A stretch of 64,000 nt of DNA from Pseudomonadales bacterium (GCA_022827905.1 JAJEIQ010000080.1:79325-143324), one strand, 5' to 3'; positions 18,706-27,740 are shown, numbered from the stretch's first letter. Made by a program: numbers and translations. Notes: a model not told the origin generated them from the letters alone.

Positions 18706-19641
18706 TCAACGGATTGCCACCGGATTGATCACCGCTTGGACGGCGCCTTCGAACCGAGGCACGCCGAGCACGAACAGGAATTCCGATGCGCCGTCGGCCG
18801 CGAGTTCGCGGGTGTCCATGTTTTCGAGAATGTACACGCCGTTCTTGGCCAGCAGTTCCGGATGCACCGGAAAGGCCTGTTGCGGATCTTCGGAGGGCAG
18901 CACTTCCAAGGCCCAAGTGTCCGCGCCGACGGCCACCGCGCCCAACTCCGCCAAGTAGCGGGCGCCATCGACACCGAGGCCTGGCTGGCCACCCATGAAG
19001 CGTTCCGGGTCGGCGTCCATGACGTTCAGCCAGCCGGTGTGGAACAGCACCACGTCACCCTTTTCGATTTGGACGCCCTGGGCGGCTTGGGCGGCCATGA
19101 TTTCCTTGCGATTGAAGGCCATGCCTTCCGGCATGGGGTTCTGGCCGGCCAGTTCGGCCATGTCCAGCAGCACGCCCCGGCTGACGATGGGCGGCAACTC
19201 GTGGACGCCGAGCTTGGTCAAGCCGGTGGGCACCACGAAGTCCTGGGCCCGATTGCCGTTGTAGTAAACGTGGTCGATGCCCATGTGGCCCAAGCCGTCG
19301 AGCTGGCTGCCAATGCCCATCCACAGCGTCATCAGGTCGTCGTTGCCGGTGGCGCGGTTGATGCCGAGGGGTGTGCCGGTGCCGTCGTCGAGCTGCAGGA
19401 TGGTCATGGCGTACTGGCGCGGCGGATAGGCTGGCGAATCCGCCCCGGTGATCACCCCGAGGCGGTAAACCTTGCCCCTCTTCACGAGCCCCGCGGCGGC
19501 CACCACCTTTTCCGGGCTGAGATTGTTGATCGCCCCCAAGGTGTCATCGGCGCCGTACCTGGATGGGTGCCAGGCATCGTCCCCCCAACCGGCCAAGGGC
19601 GCGACGAGCAGCGCGGCGGTCAGTCCGAGCAGAGTCTTCAT
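18706..19641 (-). CDS. Secreted cyclase-family (kynurenine formamidase-like) hydrolase
   Basis: A 311-residue protein of the putative cyclase family (related to bacterial arylformamidase). The N-terminus is a signal peptide (MKTLLGLTAALLVAPLAGWG), so it acts outside the cytoplasm. Family metal site: SQLDGLGHMGIDHVYYNG near 110-127, replacing the usual HxGTHxDAP with QLDGxGH, as in one subgroup. DVVLFHTGWLNVMD near 192-205 and VGADTWALEV near 238 are conserved blocks. The substrate is unknown. It lies 21 bases downstream of mpl on the same strand. Confidence 0.82.
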   Translation of the reverse strand: MKTLLGLTAALLVAPLAGWGDDAWHPSRYGADDTLGAINNLSPEKVVAAAGLVKRGKVYRLGVITGADSPAYPPRQYAMTILQLDDGTGTPLGINRATGNDDLMTLWMGIGSQLDGLGHMGIDHVYYNGNRAQDFVVPTGLTKLGVHELPPIVSRGVLLDMAELAGQNPMPEGMAFNRKEIMAAQAAQGVQIEKGDVVLFHTGWLNVMDADPERFMGGQPGLGVDGARYLAELGAVAVGADTWALEVLPSEDPQQAFPVHPELLAKNGVYILENMDTRELAADGASEFLFVLGVPRFEGAVQAVINPVAIR

Positions 19642-19662
19642 GGTCTTTCTCCTTACGTCAGT

Positions 19663-21054
19663 TTAGCTTTCCCGCAGGGCGGCGGGGAGCTTTTCGTAGA
19701 TGTTGCCGAAGTCGCCGTTGGACATGATGACGACATGGCGCCGCTGCTTGGGCAGTTCGCAAACCTGCTTGATGAGGTGGGGCAGGTCGGCGAAGTGCTG
19801 GGCTGGCACGACGCACTCCGACGTCAAGGCGGCCAAGTCCCATTCGATGTTGGCGCTGCGGAACCAGAACGCTTGGTCGGCGGCGGCGCAGCAGCTAGCC
19901 AGTGCGCCGCGCAGGGTGCCCAGCGACATGGTGTGGGTGCGCGGTTCAATGATGGCGAGTATCTCCTCGCGGCCGACCCGGGCGCGCAGGCCCTGCAGGG
20001 TCTTGCGAATGGCGGTGGGATGATGGGCGAAGTCGTCGTACAGGGTCGTTTTGCCCACTTCGGCGATCACTTCCAGGCGGCGTTTGACCCCCGAGAAGTC
20101 GGCCAAGGCCTCGATGGCCAACTCCGGTGCCACCCCGGCGTGGCGGGCCGCGGCGATGGCGCCCAAGGCGTTGTGGGTGTTGTGTAGGCCAAGCATTGGC
20201 CACGAGACTCGGCCGAGGATTCGGTCGTTCAAGGCAACATCGAAAGCGCTGTTGTCGGCGTTGGGGTTGATCGCCGTCCAGCGCTCGCCGTTGTCCATCG
20301 CCAACGCTCGGGTTGGCCCTGTTGCGCCGACCCGGGCCACCGGCGTCCAACAGCCAGCGCGCAGCAGGTCGTTGATGTTTCCGTCGTCGCTCGGTGCGAT
20401 GACCAGTCCCTCCCCCGGCACGGTGCGAAGCAATTGATGGAACTGCGCCTTGACGGCGTCCACATCCTTGAAGATGTCAGCGTGGTCGTGCTCCAAATTG
20501 TTGATGATGAGGGTGCGCGGCTGGTAGTGGAGGAACTTCGAACGGCGGTCGAAGTAGGAGGTGTCGTATTCGTCCGCCTCGACCACAAAGTACGGCGCCC
20601 GGCCCAAACGGGCGGAACGGTCGAAATTCTTGGGTGCGCCGCCGATCAGATAGCCGGGTTGGAGTCCAGCCCAGTCCAAGATCCAGGCCAGCATGCTCGT
20701 GGTGGTTGTTTTGCCGTGGGTGCCCGACACCGCCAGCACCCAGCGGTCCCGCAGCAGGTTGGTGCCCAGCCACTCCGCGCCGGAGACGTAGCGCAGCCCG
20801 CGGTTGAGAATGTGCTCCACCGAGTCCACGCCCCTTGGCAGCCCGGCGTTGCCGATGACCACCAAGTCGGGAGTTGGCTGTAGTTGCGCGGCGTCGAAGC
20901 CCTCGTGGACGGTGATGCCGTCCGCAGACAACAAGTCGCTCATCGGGGGATAGATGTGCTTATCGGAGCCACTCACTTGGTGGCCCTGCTGTTTCGCGAG
21001 CAGCGCTAGGCTGCCCATCAGGGTGCCGCCGATGCCGAGGAAATAGATCCTCAC
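19663..21054 (-). CDS. mpl: UDP-N-acetylmuramate:L-Ala-gamma-D-Glu-meso-DAP ligase (murein tripeptide ligase)
   Basis: Mpl joins recycled murein tripeptide to UDP-MurNAc in the cytoplasm. The 463 residues match E. coli (457). Visible are the N-terminal YFLGIGGTLMGSLA Rossmann loop, the ATP loop VSGTHGKTTTTSM near 108-120, INNLEHDHADIFKD near 185-198, LHNTHNALGA, and DDFAHHPTAI near 340. The start is GTG overlapping the stop of the upstream membrane gene (GTGA). It pairs functionally with AmpG (about 49-50.4 kb), which imports the muropeptides that Mpl recycles. Confidence 0.95.
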   Translation of the reverse strand: MRIYFLGIGGTLMGSLALLAKQQGHQVSGSDKHIYPPMSDLLSADGITVHEGFDAAQLQPTPDLVVIGNAGLPRGVDSVEHILNRGLRYVSGAEWLGTNLLRDRWVLAVSGTHGKTTTTSMLAWILDWAGLQPGYLIGGAPKNFDRSARLGRAPYFVVEADEYDTSYFDRRSKFLHYQPRTLIINNLEHDHADIFKDVDAVKAQFHQLLRTVPGEGLVIAPSDDGNINDLLRAGCWTPVARVGATGPTRALAMDNGERWTAINPNADNSAFDVALNDRILGRVSWPMLGLHNTHNALGAIAAARHAGVAPELAIEALADFSGVKRRLEVIAEVGKTTLYDDFAHHPTAIRKTLQGLRARVGREEILAIIEPRTHTMSLGTLRGALASCCAAADQAFWFRSANIEWDLAALTSECVVPAQHFADLPHLIKQVCELPKQRRHVVIMSNGDFGNIYEKLPAALRES

Positions 21055-21551
21055 CCGGCGCTGGCCAAGCTGGCGAGTCCTGTGCTGATCAGCATCATGC
21101 TGAAGGCGAGGCCAACGCCGATGGCCATGTGGGACTTCAGCGACCGCGAGAGAATGAAGCCGAACACGGTGACCGACCAAACCATGAAGGTGGCGTAGGC
21201 GGCGAGTATCGCGACTTCGTTAAGCATCTGCGCCAGCGGCACAATCACGGCAAAGATCGCGGTCAGGACCATGTCGCAGCCGAGCAGAACCGACAGGGTC
21301 CAGACGAAGCGGTCGCCGGCGCCGCGCAGGCTGCAGATTAGATAAACCAAGGAGGCCAAGGTGGCGACTGAGACCAGAACCCCAGTGGCGATGCGCAGGG
21401 CGGGCTCTCCGGAGATGATCGTGGTCAGCGTGATGCTGCACACCAGATTGGCCACCAGCACGAGAAACAGGAAGTAGGGGTGCTTGGGCACGATTTCGGG
21501 ATCGTGGCGCAGCAGGCACACGCGCCAGAAGAAGTACAGAACGATCAGCAT
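21051..21551 (-). CDS. Multi-span membrane protein of unknown function
   Basis: A 166-residue protein with five likely membrane segments (about 1-12, 24-46, 52-73, 84-108, 112-134 and a final Gly-rich helix). No catalytic motif seen and no family recognised. Its TGA overlaps the GTG of mpl by 4 bases, so the two are translationally coupled, and a role near peptidoglycan recycling is conceivable but unproven. Confidence 0.7.
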   Translation of the reverse strand: MLIVLYFFWRVCLLRHDPEIVPKHPYFLFLVLVANLVCSITLTTIISGEPALRIATGVLVSVATLASLVYLICSLRGAGDRFVWTLSVLLGCDMVLTAIFAVIVPLAQMLNEVAILAAYATFMVWSVTVFGFILSRSLKSHMAIGVGLAFSMMLISTGLASLASAG

Positions 21552-21600
21552 GAGGGTGTGATGCTTGGATGCGGTGAAAGGAGGTTGGCTGGGCGGAAAC

Positions 21601-22011
21601 TCAGGCCTTGTCCTTGCGACGCACGTAGAGGACGAGTTCGTGGTCTATCAGCTCAAAGCCCTTTTCAGCGACGATCTCGTGCTGCAGGGCTTCAATGCGG
21701 TCATTGACGAACTCCAGGACTTGGCCGGAATCGACATCGACCATGTGGTCGTGGTGCTCTTCGCTGGCCAGTTCGTAAACAGCGTGGCCGTCGTCGAAGT
21801 TGTGGCGTTCGACGATGCCGGCCGATTGAAACTGGGTAAGCACCCGGTACACGGTGGCGAGGCCCACGGATTCGTCCTGTTCGATCAGATGCCGGTAGAC
21901 GTCCTCGGCACTCATGTGGTGGGGCTCAGCCCGTTCCAAGACCTCGAGCACCTTCAGGCGCGGCAAGGTGACTTTGAGTCCGGCCTTCTTTAGGTCGCTT
22001 CCCTTTAGCAT
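21601..22011 (-). CDS. fur: Ferric uptake regulator
   Basis: Fur is the iron-responsive repressor. The 136 residues include the winged helix (LKVTLPRLKVLEVLE, then VGLATVYRVLTQFQSAGIVERHNFDDGHAVYEL near 49-81) and metal ligands in HHDHM near 87-91, HE near 110 and the late EL-IDHE. No cysteine follows the HHDHM block, so the CxxC zinc site of E. coli Fur is absent, as in several other gammaproteobacterial Furs. It is a stand-alone gene with a 97-base upstream spacer. Potential targets in this window include the TonB operon, though no clear Fur box was seen there. Confidence 0.94.
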   Translation of the reverse strand: MLKGSDLKKAGLKVTLPRLKVLEVLERAEPHHMSAEDVYRHLIEQDESVGLATVYRVLTQFQSAGIVERHNFDDGHAVYELASEEHHDHMVDVDSGQVLEFVNDRIEALQHEIVAEKGFELIDHELVLYVRRKDKA

Positions 22012-22108
22012 TGGAGTTCCAGCTCTGGGTTAGGTGGATGTGAGGCTAGGATGCAACTTAGCCCATGCCGCCGCTTCCGTCCAATCCAACGGTCGTCTTT
22101 CGGGAGGC

Positions 22109-23374
22109 TTACGCGGCGTTGGTGCCCGCTTGCGGATCTTGGAACACCGCCAGGTCGAGTTGGCCTTCGGTGCGCGCCACCGTCGTTGCCACCATGCCGT
22201 CGCCGGCGATGTTGACCGCGGTGCGCATCATGTCGAGCAGCCGGTCCACACCGATGATGAGCATGATGCCCTCCACCGGCAGGCCCACTTGGGTCAGCAC
22301 CATGGTCAGGGTAATCAGGCCGACACCCGGCACGGCGGCGGTGCCGACCGAGGCGAGGGTGGCGGTGAGTATGACCATCAGGAAATCCACTAGACCCAAG
22401 TCAATGCCGTAGAACTGGGCGATGAACACGGTGGCCACCCCTTGCATGATTGCGGTGCCGTCCATGTTGATGGTGGCGCCCAAGGGCACGGCGAAGGCGG
22501 CCACTTCGTTGCGCACGCCGACGCGGTGCTCCACGGTGCGCAGCGTCACCGGCAGGGTGGCGCCGCTTGACGAGGTGCTGAAGCCGACCAGCATGGGTTC
22601 GCGCATTTTGGTGAAGAAGGTGGTCGGCTTGACCCGACCGATAAGCATAAGCAAGGCCGGGTAAATGAGCGCCAAGTGCAGGGCCAGGGTCGCTGCGACG
22701 GTGAGGAAGTAGCCTAGGAGCTTGAAGATTTCGCGCCAGCCGACCGCCGCAAACAGCGTCGTCATCAGGCAGAACACGCCATAGGGCGCCAACTGAATCA
22801 GCAGAGTGATCAGCTTCATCAGGGCTTCGTTGACGTCGTCGAAGACACCTCGGATGCGTTGGCCGGACTCTCCGCTTTTCGCCAAGGCGATGCCTAGCAG
22901 CAGTGCGAAGACGATCACCTGCAGCATGCGGCCTTCAGCCATTGCCGCCACCGGGTTGGTGGGGAAGATGTTGATCAACGTTTCCTTGACGCTGGGTGTG
23001 GGCCTGGGCTGGTAGTCGATGTCGGCAGGCGGCGCATCCGCACCGATGCCGGGCTGCACGATCAAGGCGGCGGTCAGGGCTAGGGTAACTGCCAGGGCGG
23101 TGGTGAGCAGGTACATGCCGAGGGTTTTGCCGCCCAGGCGTCCCATGCTGGCGCTGGCACCCAACCGGGCCGCACCACAGACCAGCGAGACGAACACCAG
23201 CGGCACCACCATGAGCTTGAGGCTGGCAATGAAGATCTGACCGCCGGCGTCGAGCACGCCATCGACTAGGAAGCCCCGCACCCAACCGGAGGGATCGAGT
23301 CCGAGTTGCTGCACGGTGACGCCGATCAGCAGGCCAGCGCCCATCCCGATGAGGATGCGAAGGGTCAAATTCAC
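22109..23374 (-). CDS. Dicarboxylate/amino acid:cation symporter (DAACS family)
   Basis: A 421-residue glutamate-transporter-homologue. It has eight membrane spans and two re-entrant hairpins; the hairpin and binding motifs are readable: FSTSSSGATLPVTLRT near 270-285 (HP1 serine-rich tip), NMDGTAIMQG near 306-315 (TM7 NMDGT, cation site) and VGTAAVPGVGLITLTMVL near 345-362 (HP2). It imports dicarboxylates (malate, succinate) or acidic amino acids with Na+ or H+. Which one cannot be told. It lies 4 bases from rubredoxin on the same strand. Confidence 0.9.
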   Translation of the reverse strand: MNLTLRILIGMGAGLLIGVTVQQLGLDPSGWVRGFLVDGVLDAGGQIFIASLKLMVVPLVFVSLVCGAARLGASASMGRLGGKTLGMYLLTTALAVTLALTAALIVQPGIGADAPPADIDYQPRPTPSVKETLINIFPTNPVAAMAEGRMLQVIVFALLLGIALAKSGESGQRIRGVFDDVNEALMKLITLLIQLAPYGVFCLMTTLFAAVGWREIFKLLGYFLTVAATLALHLALIYPALLMLIGRVKPTTFFTKMREPMLVGFSTSSSGATLPVTLRTVEHRVGVRNEVAAFAVPLGATINMDGTAIMQGVATVFIAQFYGIDLGLVDFLMVILTATLASVGTAAVPGVGLITLTMVLTQVGLPVEGIMLIIGVDRLLDMMRTAVNIAGDGMVATTVARTEGQLDLAVFQDPQAGTNAA

Positions 23375-23378
23375 TGGA

Positions 23379-23546
23379 CTACCCCACCTCGATCATTTCG
23401 AAGTCTTCCTTGCTTACCCCGCACTCGGGACACACAAAGTCCTCCGGGACATCCTCCCACTTCGTGCCTGGGGCAATGTCCTCCTCTTCGCAGCCCTCGG
23501 CTTCGTCGTAGATCCATCCGCAAACGATGCACTGCCACTTCTTCAT
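23379..23546 (-). CDS. rubA: Rubredoxin
   Basis: A 55-residue one-iron electron carrier with both CxxCG knuckles: CIVCGW at 6-11 and CPECGVSK at 39-46, and the family's YDEAEG and PGTKWEDVPEDFVCP. GGAGGCGGGCGG precedes the ATG. It may serve alkane or fatty-acid hydroxylases, or oxidative stress enzymes. The gene is divergent from ubiA, an arrangement seen in Pseudomonas, and lies just upstream of the symporter gene on the same strand. Confidence 0.95.
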   Translation of the reverse strand: MKKWQCIVCGWIYDEAEGCEEEDIAPGTKWEDVPEDFVCPECGVSKEDFEMIEVG

Positions 23547-23671
23547 CCGCCGCCCGCCTCCTTGCATGGGCTTAAGCGCCTCGCCGACTCGGGGCGCTCG
23601 GTCATAGGGGAAAGGGGCGCTAAGCTACTCGCGCACTCGCCAAAAATCAATCGGCGCGATAGGCTTCCAAG

Positions 23672-24535
23672 GTGATTGTCGATCTTTCCATCTGGCGCCC
23701 TTGGCTGGCCCTCATGCGCTTCGACCGGCCGGTGGGCAGCCTGCTCCTGCTCTGGCCCACCTTGGCTGCGCTTTGGGTGGCAGCCGAAGGCGTGCCGCCA
23801 GCCGCTCTCATCGCCGTGTTCACCCTTGGCGTGTTCATCATGCGTGCCGCTGGCTGCGTCATCAATGACTTGGCCGACCGCCGTTTCGACCCACTGGTGG
23901 CGCGCACCCGCAACCGGCCCCTCGCCACGGGTGCGATCAGCGTGCGCGGCGCCTTGGGCCTGTTTGCGGGCCTATGCCTCGTCGCCTTGGCGCTGCTGGC
24001 TTGGTTGAACGCCGCCGCCCGCTGGCTGGCGGTGGCGGGACTGGCCATCAGCGTGCTCTATCCGTTCACGAAACGCTGGACGCACCTGCCCCAGGTGGTT
24101 TTGGGGGCCGCCTTCAGTTGGGGCATCGTCATGGCCTTCGCGGCGGTCGGTGGCGGGGTGCCGGCCACTGGCTGGCTGTTCTTCGTGGCCAGCCTCCTAT
24201 GGATTGTGGCCTACGACACCTTGTATGCCATGGTGGACCGAGAGGACGATCTCAAGGCGGGCATCAAAAGCACCGCCATCCTGTTCGGAGCTGCGGATCG
24301 GTTGATGGTGGGCGTTTTGCAGGCGGGCGCTTGGTTCGGTTTCGCGCTGCTGGGCTGGCGCTCTGGATTCGGCGTTGCCTACGGCGCTGGGCTGGCGGTG
24401 ATCGTCGCCCTGTTCGTGTATCAGCAAGCCCTGATTCGGGAGCGCGACCGCGACCGGTGCTTCAGGGCTTTTCTCAACAACACCTGGGTGGGCTTCGCCC
24501 TGTTTGCTGCGGTGGTGGCGGAACGCGCGCCCTGA
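23672..24535 (+). CDS. ubiA: 4-hydroxybenzoate polyprenyltransferase
   Basis: UbiA attaches the polyprenyl chain to 4-hydroxybenzoate in ubiquinone synthesis at the inner membrane. The 287 residues contain about eight helices and both Asp-rich motifs: INDLADRRFD near 65-74 (NDxxDxxxD) and YDTLYAMVDREDD near 183-195. GTG is the only start that keeps the usual N-terminus (LALMRFDRPVGSLLLLWPT). ubiC is not next to it. A short GC-rich hairpin covers the stop codon, without a T run. Confidence 0.94.
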   Translation: MIVDLSIWRPWLALMRFDRPVGSLLLLWPTLAALWVAAEGVPPAALIAVFTLGVFIMRAAGCVINDLADRRFDPLVARTRNRPLATGAISVRGALGLFAGLCLVALALLAWLNAAARWLAVAGLAISVLYPFTKRWTHLPQVVLGAAFSWGIVMAFAAVGGGVPATGWLFFVASLLWIVAYDTLYAMVDREDDLKAGIKSTAILFGAADRLMVGVLQAGAWFGFALLGWRSGFGVAYGAGLAVIVALFVYQQALIRERDRDRCFRAFLNNTWVGFALFAAVVAERAP

Positions 24536-24630
24536 CGGGCGCGTATGGAGTTCCGCTGCGCGAAACTCCCGCCGCCAGCAGTGCGAAGCGCTGTTGATTG
24601 ACGGGCCGCGTGCCCTAAAATGCCCCGCCC

Positions 24631-25449
24631 ATGCGCCCCCACTCACCCTACCGAGTGCTCGCCTTCGACCTAGACGGCACCTTGCTGGTCGGCGAGCACT
24701 TGCCGCCGGCCAACCGGGATGCGTTGCGGGCCGCGCGGGACGCGGGCTATCGGATCATCATAGCCACCGCCCGCTGGAAGGAGGCGGCGTTGGCCATTGC
24801 CGGCGAGGCGGGCGTCGAAGATCCGGTGATCGCCTGTTCGGGCGCTCAGGTGCATGATCCCGTCTTGGACGCAGACGTTTTTGATGAGCGCCTGCCGATC
24901 GACTTTGCTAGAGCGCTCTACGCGCTGTGCAACGAGGAGCGGTGCATCGCCACCGTGACGGTCGGCGAGCGGGTTTGGATAAAGCTGGATGGTGAACCGG
25001 ATTCGGCTCTCATGACCGATCCCATGCGCTGGACGGCCCAGCTTGAACTGAACGAGGCGGACCTGCCGCGCATCGCCGCAGTCCAAGGGAGCCGCATCGG
25101 TGCCCGCATCAAGAGCGAACTCAAGGAACGGTTCCGGGACCGGGTCAACGTTTTCGACTCCATCGGCCCCACCGGAAAGATCATCCTGACCATCACTGCC
25201 AAGAACGCCACCAAGGGTGCCGCCTTGCAAGCCGCCTGCGCCCATCTCGGCGTCCCTCCGTCGGCCGCGGTGGCCTTCGGCGATGCGGAAAACGACTTGG
25301 CGCTGTTTGCCGCGGCCGGCGCTGCGGTGGCTATGGGCCAAGCCAGCGGGGAGGTCAAGGCGGCCGCCACCTACGTCAGCACACCGCATGACGAAGACGG
25401 CGTCGCCCATGCCATCGGAATATTGCTTGAACGGGGGAGGCTGCCTTGA
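24631..25449 (+). CDS. HAD-superfamily phosphatase (Cof/SupH type)
   Basis: A 272-residue type IIB HAD phosphatase. Motif I is FDLDGTLL near 11-18, motif II ATAR near 46-49, motif III the Lys in TKGAALQ near 196, and motif IV FGDAENDLALF near 219-229. The cap domain lies between about 85 and 190. These enzymes dephosphorylate sugar phosphates, pyridoxal phosphate or FMN; the substrate is open. Its TGA overlaps the TTG of the following lipase gene, so they are coupled. Confidence 0.88.
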   Translation: MRPHSPYRVLAFDLDGTLLVGEHLPPANRDALRAARDAGYRIIIATARWKEAALAIAGEAGVEDPVIACSGAQVHDPVLDADVFDERLPIDFARALYALCNEERCIATVTVGERVWIKLDGEPDSALMTDPMRWTAQLELNEADLPRIAAVQGSRIGARIKSELKERFRDRVNVFDSIGPTGKIILTITAKNATKGAALQAACAHLGVPPSAAVAFGDAENDLALFAAAGAAVAMGQASGEVKAAATYVSTPHDEDGVAHAIGILLERGRLP

Positions 25450-26363
25450 GCGTGGAGACAATCGACTTCCAGGGTGACGACGGCAAGGCCATCCACCTTT
25501 GCCGCTGGACGCCGGCGGCGGCGCCCAAGGCCGCAGTGCAGATTGCCCACGGCATGGGCGAACACATCGCCCGCTACCAACGGGTGGCGGAGCGGCTCAA
25601 TGAAGCGGGCTACGTGGTTTACGGCAACGACCATCGAGGCCATGGGCGCACCGACCCCGACCGGCTCGGCGACCTGGGCGCCGGTGGTTGGGAGGCAGTG
25701 ATTGCTGACGCCCGCCGCTTGAACGAACGCATTGCTGAGGAGCACCCTCGCTTGAAGCGCATCCTGCTCGGCCACAGCATGGGCGCGATGCTCGCTCAGG
25801 AGTATCTTTGCCGCCACGGCGCCACGCTCGGCGCGGCGGTGCTGTCCGGCTCGCCGGGCTTCAACAGCTTCCTCGCATCGATTCTGCCCCGGCTCATCGC
25901 CCGCATCGAAACTTGGCGGCTTGGCCCGGACGGTGACAGCGCCTTGATGGCCAGCCTGCTCTTCGGACAGGCGAACAAGGCGTTCGACTCGGAGGACGCG
26001 AGCGGCTTTGAGTGGCTCTCAAGGGATGCCGACGAAGTGCGCAAGTACGTGGACGATCCGTTTTGCGGCGCGGTGCTGCGGGCCGGTAGCCTGCTGGCGT
26101 TGTTCCGCGGCGCCAAGGAGGCATCGTCGCCGATTCGCATCGCGGGCATACCCAGCAGCCTGCCCATTCACGTCATTTCGGGCACGGCGGATCCGGTTCA
26201 TAACGAGATGAAAAACCTCAACCGGCTGTTTCGGCGCTACGAGCAGGGGGTGCTGAAGGTCAGCCGCGCGCTGTATGAGGACGGCCGCCACGAGCTGTTC
26301 AACGAGACCAATCGCGGGCAAGTGCTCGACGATCTAGTCGATTGGCTGGACGGCGTCCTTTAG
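25446..26363 (+). CDS. Alpha/beta hydrolase, monoacylglycerol lipase-like
   Basis: A 305-residue serine hydrolase of the lysophospholipase/monoglyceride lipase group. Visible: HGMGEHIARYQRVAERL near 36-52 (oxyanion region), nucleophile in LLGHSMGAML near 104-113, acid in SGTADPVHNE near 244 and the base in EDGRHELFNE near 279. Start is TTG, overlapping the previous TGA, or GTG six bases on; GGGGGAGG precedes. It is followed at a 4-base overlap, tail to tail, by the GYD-PlsC acyltransferase gene; a lipid role for both is plausible. Confidence 0.88.
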   Translation: MSVETIDFQGDDGKAIHLCRWTPAAAPKAAVQIAHGMGEHIARYQRVAERLNEAGYVVYGNDHRGHGRTDPDRLGDLGAGGWEAVIADARRLNERIAEEHPRLKRILLGHSMGAMLAQEYLCRHGATLGAAVLSGSPGFNSFLASILPRLIARIETWRLGPDGDSALMASLLFGQANKAFDSEDASGFEWLSRDADEVRKYVDDPFCGAVLRAGSLLALFRGAKEASSPIRIAGIPSSLPIHVISGTADPVHNEMKNLNRLFRRYEQGVLKVSRALYEDGRHELFNETNRGQVLDDLVDWLDGVL

Positions 26364-27367
26364 GGAACCCAATCCGGATGGGCGGCGCCATCGCCGTGGG
26401 CCAGCACCCGCTCGTGCACGGCTTGCATGGCGTGAAAGATGCGGTTGGTGGCCTCAGGGACCGATGTGCCGGGTTCGAAGCGAATGGGGTCGAGCACATG
26501 GGCGGCCACCGGCCCCGGGGTGGCTTCGCGCACGCCGGGCGGTCGGATCTTCTTAAGCCCCGCCATGTACACGGGGACCACCGGCACGCCTTTCTCCAAA
26601 GCCAGCAGGGAGACGCCGTGCTTGAATCGAGACAGGTGCCGGCCTCGGGATCGGGTGCCTTCCGGGAACAGCATCAGATTGGCGCCTTGATCGAGCAGCC
26701 ACTTGGGGTAGTCCAGAGTGCGTGAGCCGCCGCCTCTTTGTATGGGGTAGAGGCCCATGACCAACGATTGGTACCAAGGCTGGAGGGTGATCTCCTTGCG
26801 GCCCTTGAGAAACCAACGGTCGGCGGCGGCGCCGAAAAAGAGGTTCGTGCGGATGTGCCACGGCAAGGCCTTCATCAGGCAGTATTGGTCGAAGTGGCTG
26901 GCGTGGTTGGCAACCACGATGCAGGGGCCGGCGATCTGCTCGAACTTGTCCTTGCCGGTCACGATGTGCTCTGTGAAGTAGCGTCGCGCCCAGCGGCCAT
27001 AGGCGTAGTCGTACATCAGCAGCCGCGCCAGCCGCGCCCACCAGCGCGTCTGCCACTTGAACGGCCCGTCGGTCTCCGTGGTCTGGGAGATCAGGCGCTG
27101 AAACAGGGGCAGGTCGATGGCAGGCATGATCTGCGTGTTGGCCGTGGTGCTCAATTCCTGGGCGAGCGTGGCCCGGTAGGCCTTGAAGTTGTCCGGGGCG
27201 TCGATGATGGTGCATTGGTCCCATTCGCCGAGCAAATGGAAGCTGCCAAGCACCTTGGCCTCCCAGCGTTCGATGGCGTTGTGGACACCGGCAAGGAAGT
27301 CCGGATCCTGCTTGGTCGCCCGCAGGCCCTCGGAGTGGTACTTCATCAACAGGACGTAGTGGCTCAT
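26360..27367 (-). CDS. GYD-domain/PlsC acyltransferase fusion
   Basis: A 335-residue protein with two parts. Residues 1 to about 95 have the GYD-domain pattern (YVLLMKYHSEGLRATKQDP at 4-22, SFHLLGEWDQCTIIDAPD near 42-59) and end in an alpha/beta swap close to the family's length. Residues about 100-335 are a PlsC acyltransferase: VANHASHFDQ near 153-162 (HxxxxD), GAAADRWFLKG, the acceptor contact PIQRGG, and LFPEGTRSRGRH near 231-242. It should acylate lysophosphatidate or a similar acceptor at the membrane; the GYD part may sense or dimerise. The next gene upstream encodes a free GYD domain, only 20 bases away, so the two are probably co-expressed. I know of no characterised example of this fusion. 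Confidence 0.85.
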   Translation of the reverse strand: MSHYVLLMKYHSEGLRATKQDPDFLAGVHNAIERWEAKVLGSFHLLGEWDQCTIIDAPDNFKAYRATLAQELSTTANTQIMPAIDLPLFQRLISQTTETDGPFKWQTRWWARLARLLMYDYAYGRWARRYFTEHIVTGKDKFEQIAGPCIVVANHASHFDQYCLMKALPWHIRTNLFFGAAADRWFLKGRKEITLQPWYQSLVMGLYPIQRGGGSRTLDYPKWLLDQGANLMLFPEGTRSRGRHLSRFKHGVSLLALEKGVPVVPVYMAGLKKIRPPGVREATPGPVAAHVLDPIRFEPGTSVPEATNRIFHAMQAVHERVLAHGDGAAHPDWVP

Positions 27368-27387
27368 TGCGCCCGCTTCCTTGGCGG

Positions 27388-27705
27388 CTACTTCCCGCTT
27401 GCGCCTCCGCTGGGCGGCGCGCCCTGCATCATTTCAACGAACTGATCGATGGGCATTCCCGGCAGGGTGGTCACCTTGATGGTGCCCCGGGAGCCGAGTT
27501 CCATGGCGATGCGCGCCATGACCTCGTTGGAAGGCGCTTCGATGACGTTGACGAAGTCGTAGCCGCCGAGCACAGCGTATTGGGAGGTCACCCGGGCGCC
27601 CATGGATTCCACTTCCTTGTTGACCGCCTGCAGGCGTTCCGGACGCTCCTTCAAGGTTTTGCGGCCCTCGTCGGTCAGGGTGCTGAGCATGATGTATGTG
27701 GCCAT
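27388..27705 (-). CDS. GYD-domain protein
   Basis: A 105-residue protein made of one GYD domain: TYIMLSTLTDEGRKTLKERP near 3-22, then VTSQYAVLGGYDFVNVIEAPS with the naming Gly-Tyr-Asp near 45-47, and GSRGTIKVTTLPGM. A short Gly/Ser-rich tail follows. AAGGAG stands 6 bases before the ATG. GYD proteins are small alpha/beta-barrel-like dimers of unknown function. The frame is open further upstream to a TTTTT region but that part is not family-like. It heads the two-gene unit with the GYD-PlsC fusion. Confidence 0.9.
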   Translation of the reverse strand: MATYIMLSTLTDEGRKTLKERPERLQAVNKEVESMGARVTSQYAVLGGYDFVNVIEAPSNEVMARIAMELGSRGTIKVTTLPGMPIDQFVEMMQGAPPSGGASGK

Positions 27706-27740
27706 GGCGACTCCTTGCCTTTTTGGCATCATCATAGATG

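Noticed and set aside
18736..20187. A 483-codon plus-strand frame across the cyclase-family and mpl genes
   Set aside because: It spans two certain minus-strand genes, has low-complexity His/Gln/Gly-rich content and no recognisable motif.
24526..24545. GC-rich hairpin over the ubiA stop
   Set aside because: CGCGCCC/GGGCGCG stem without a T run; likely a chance product of GC-rich codons.
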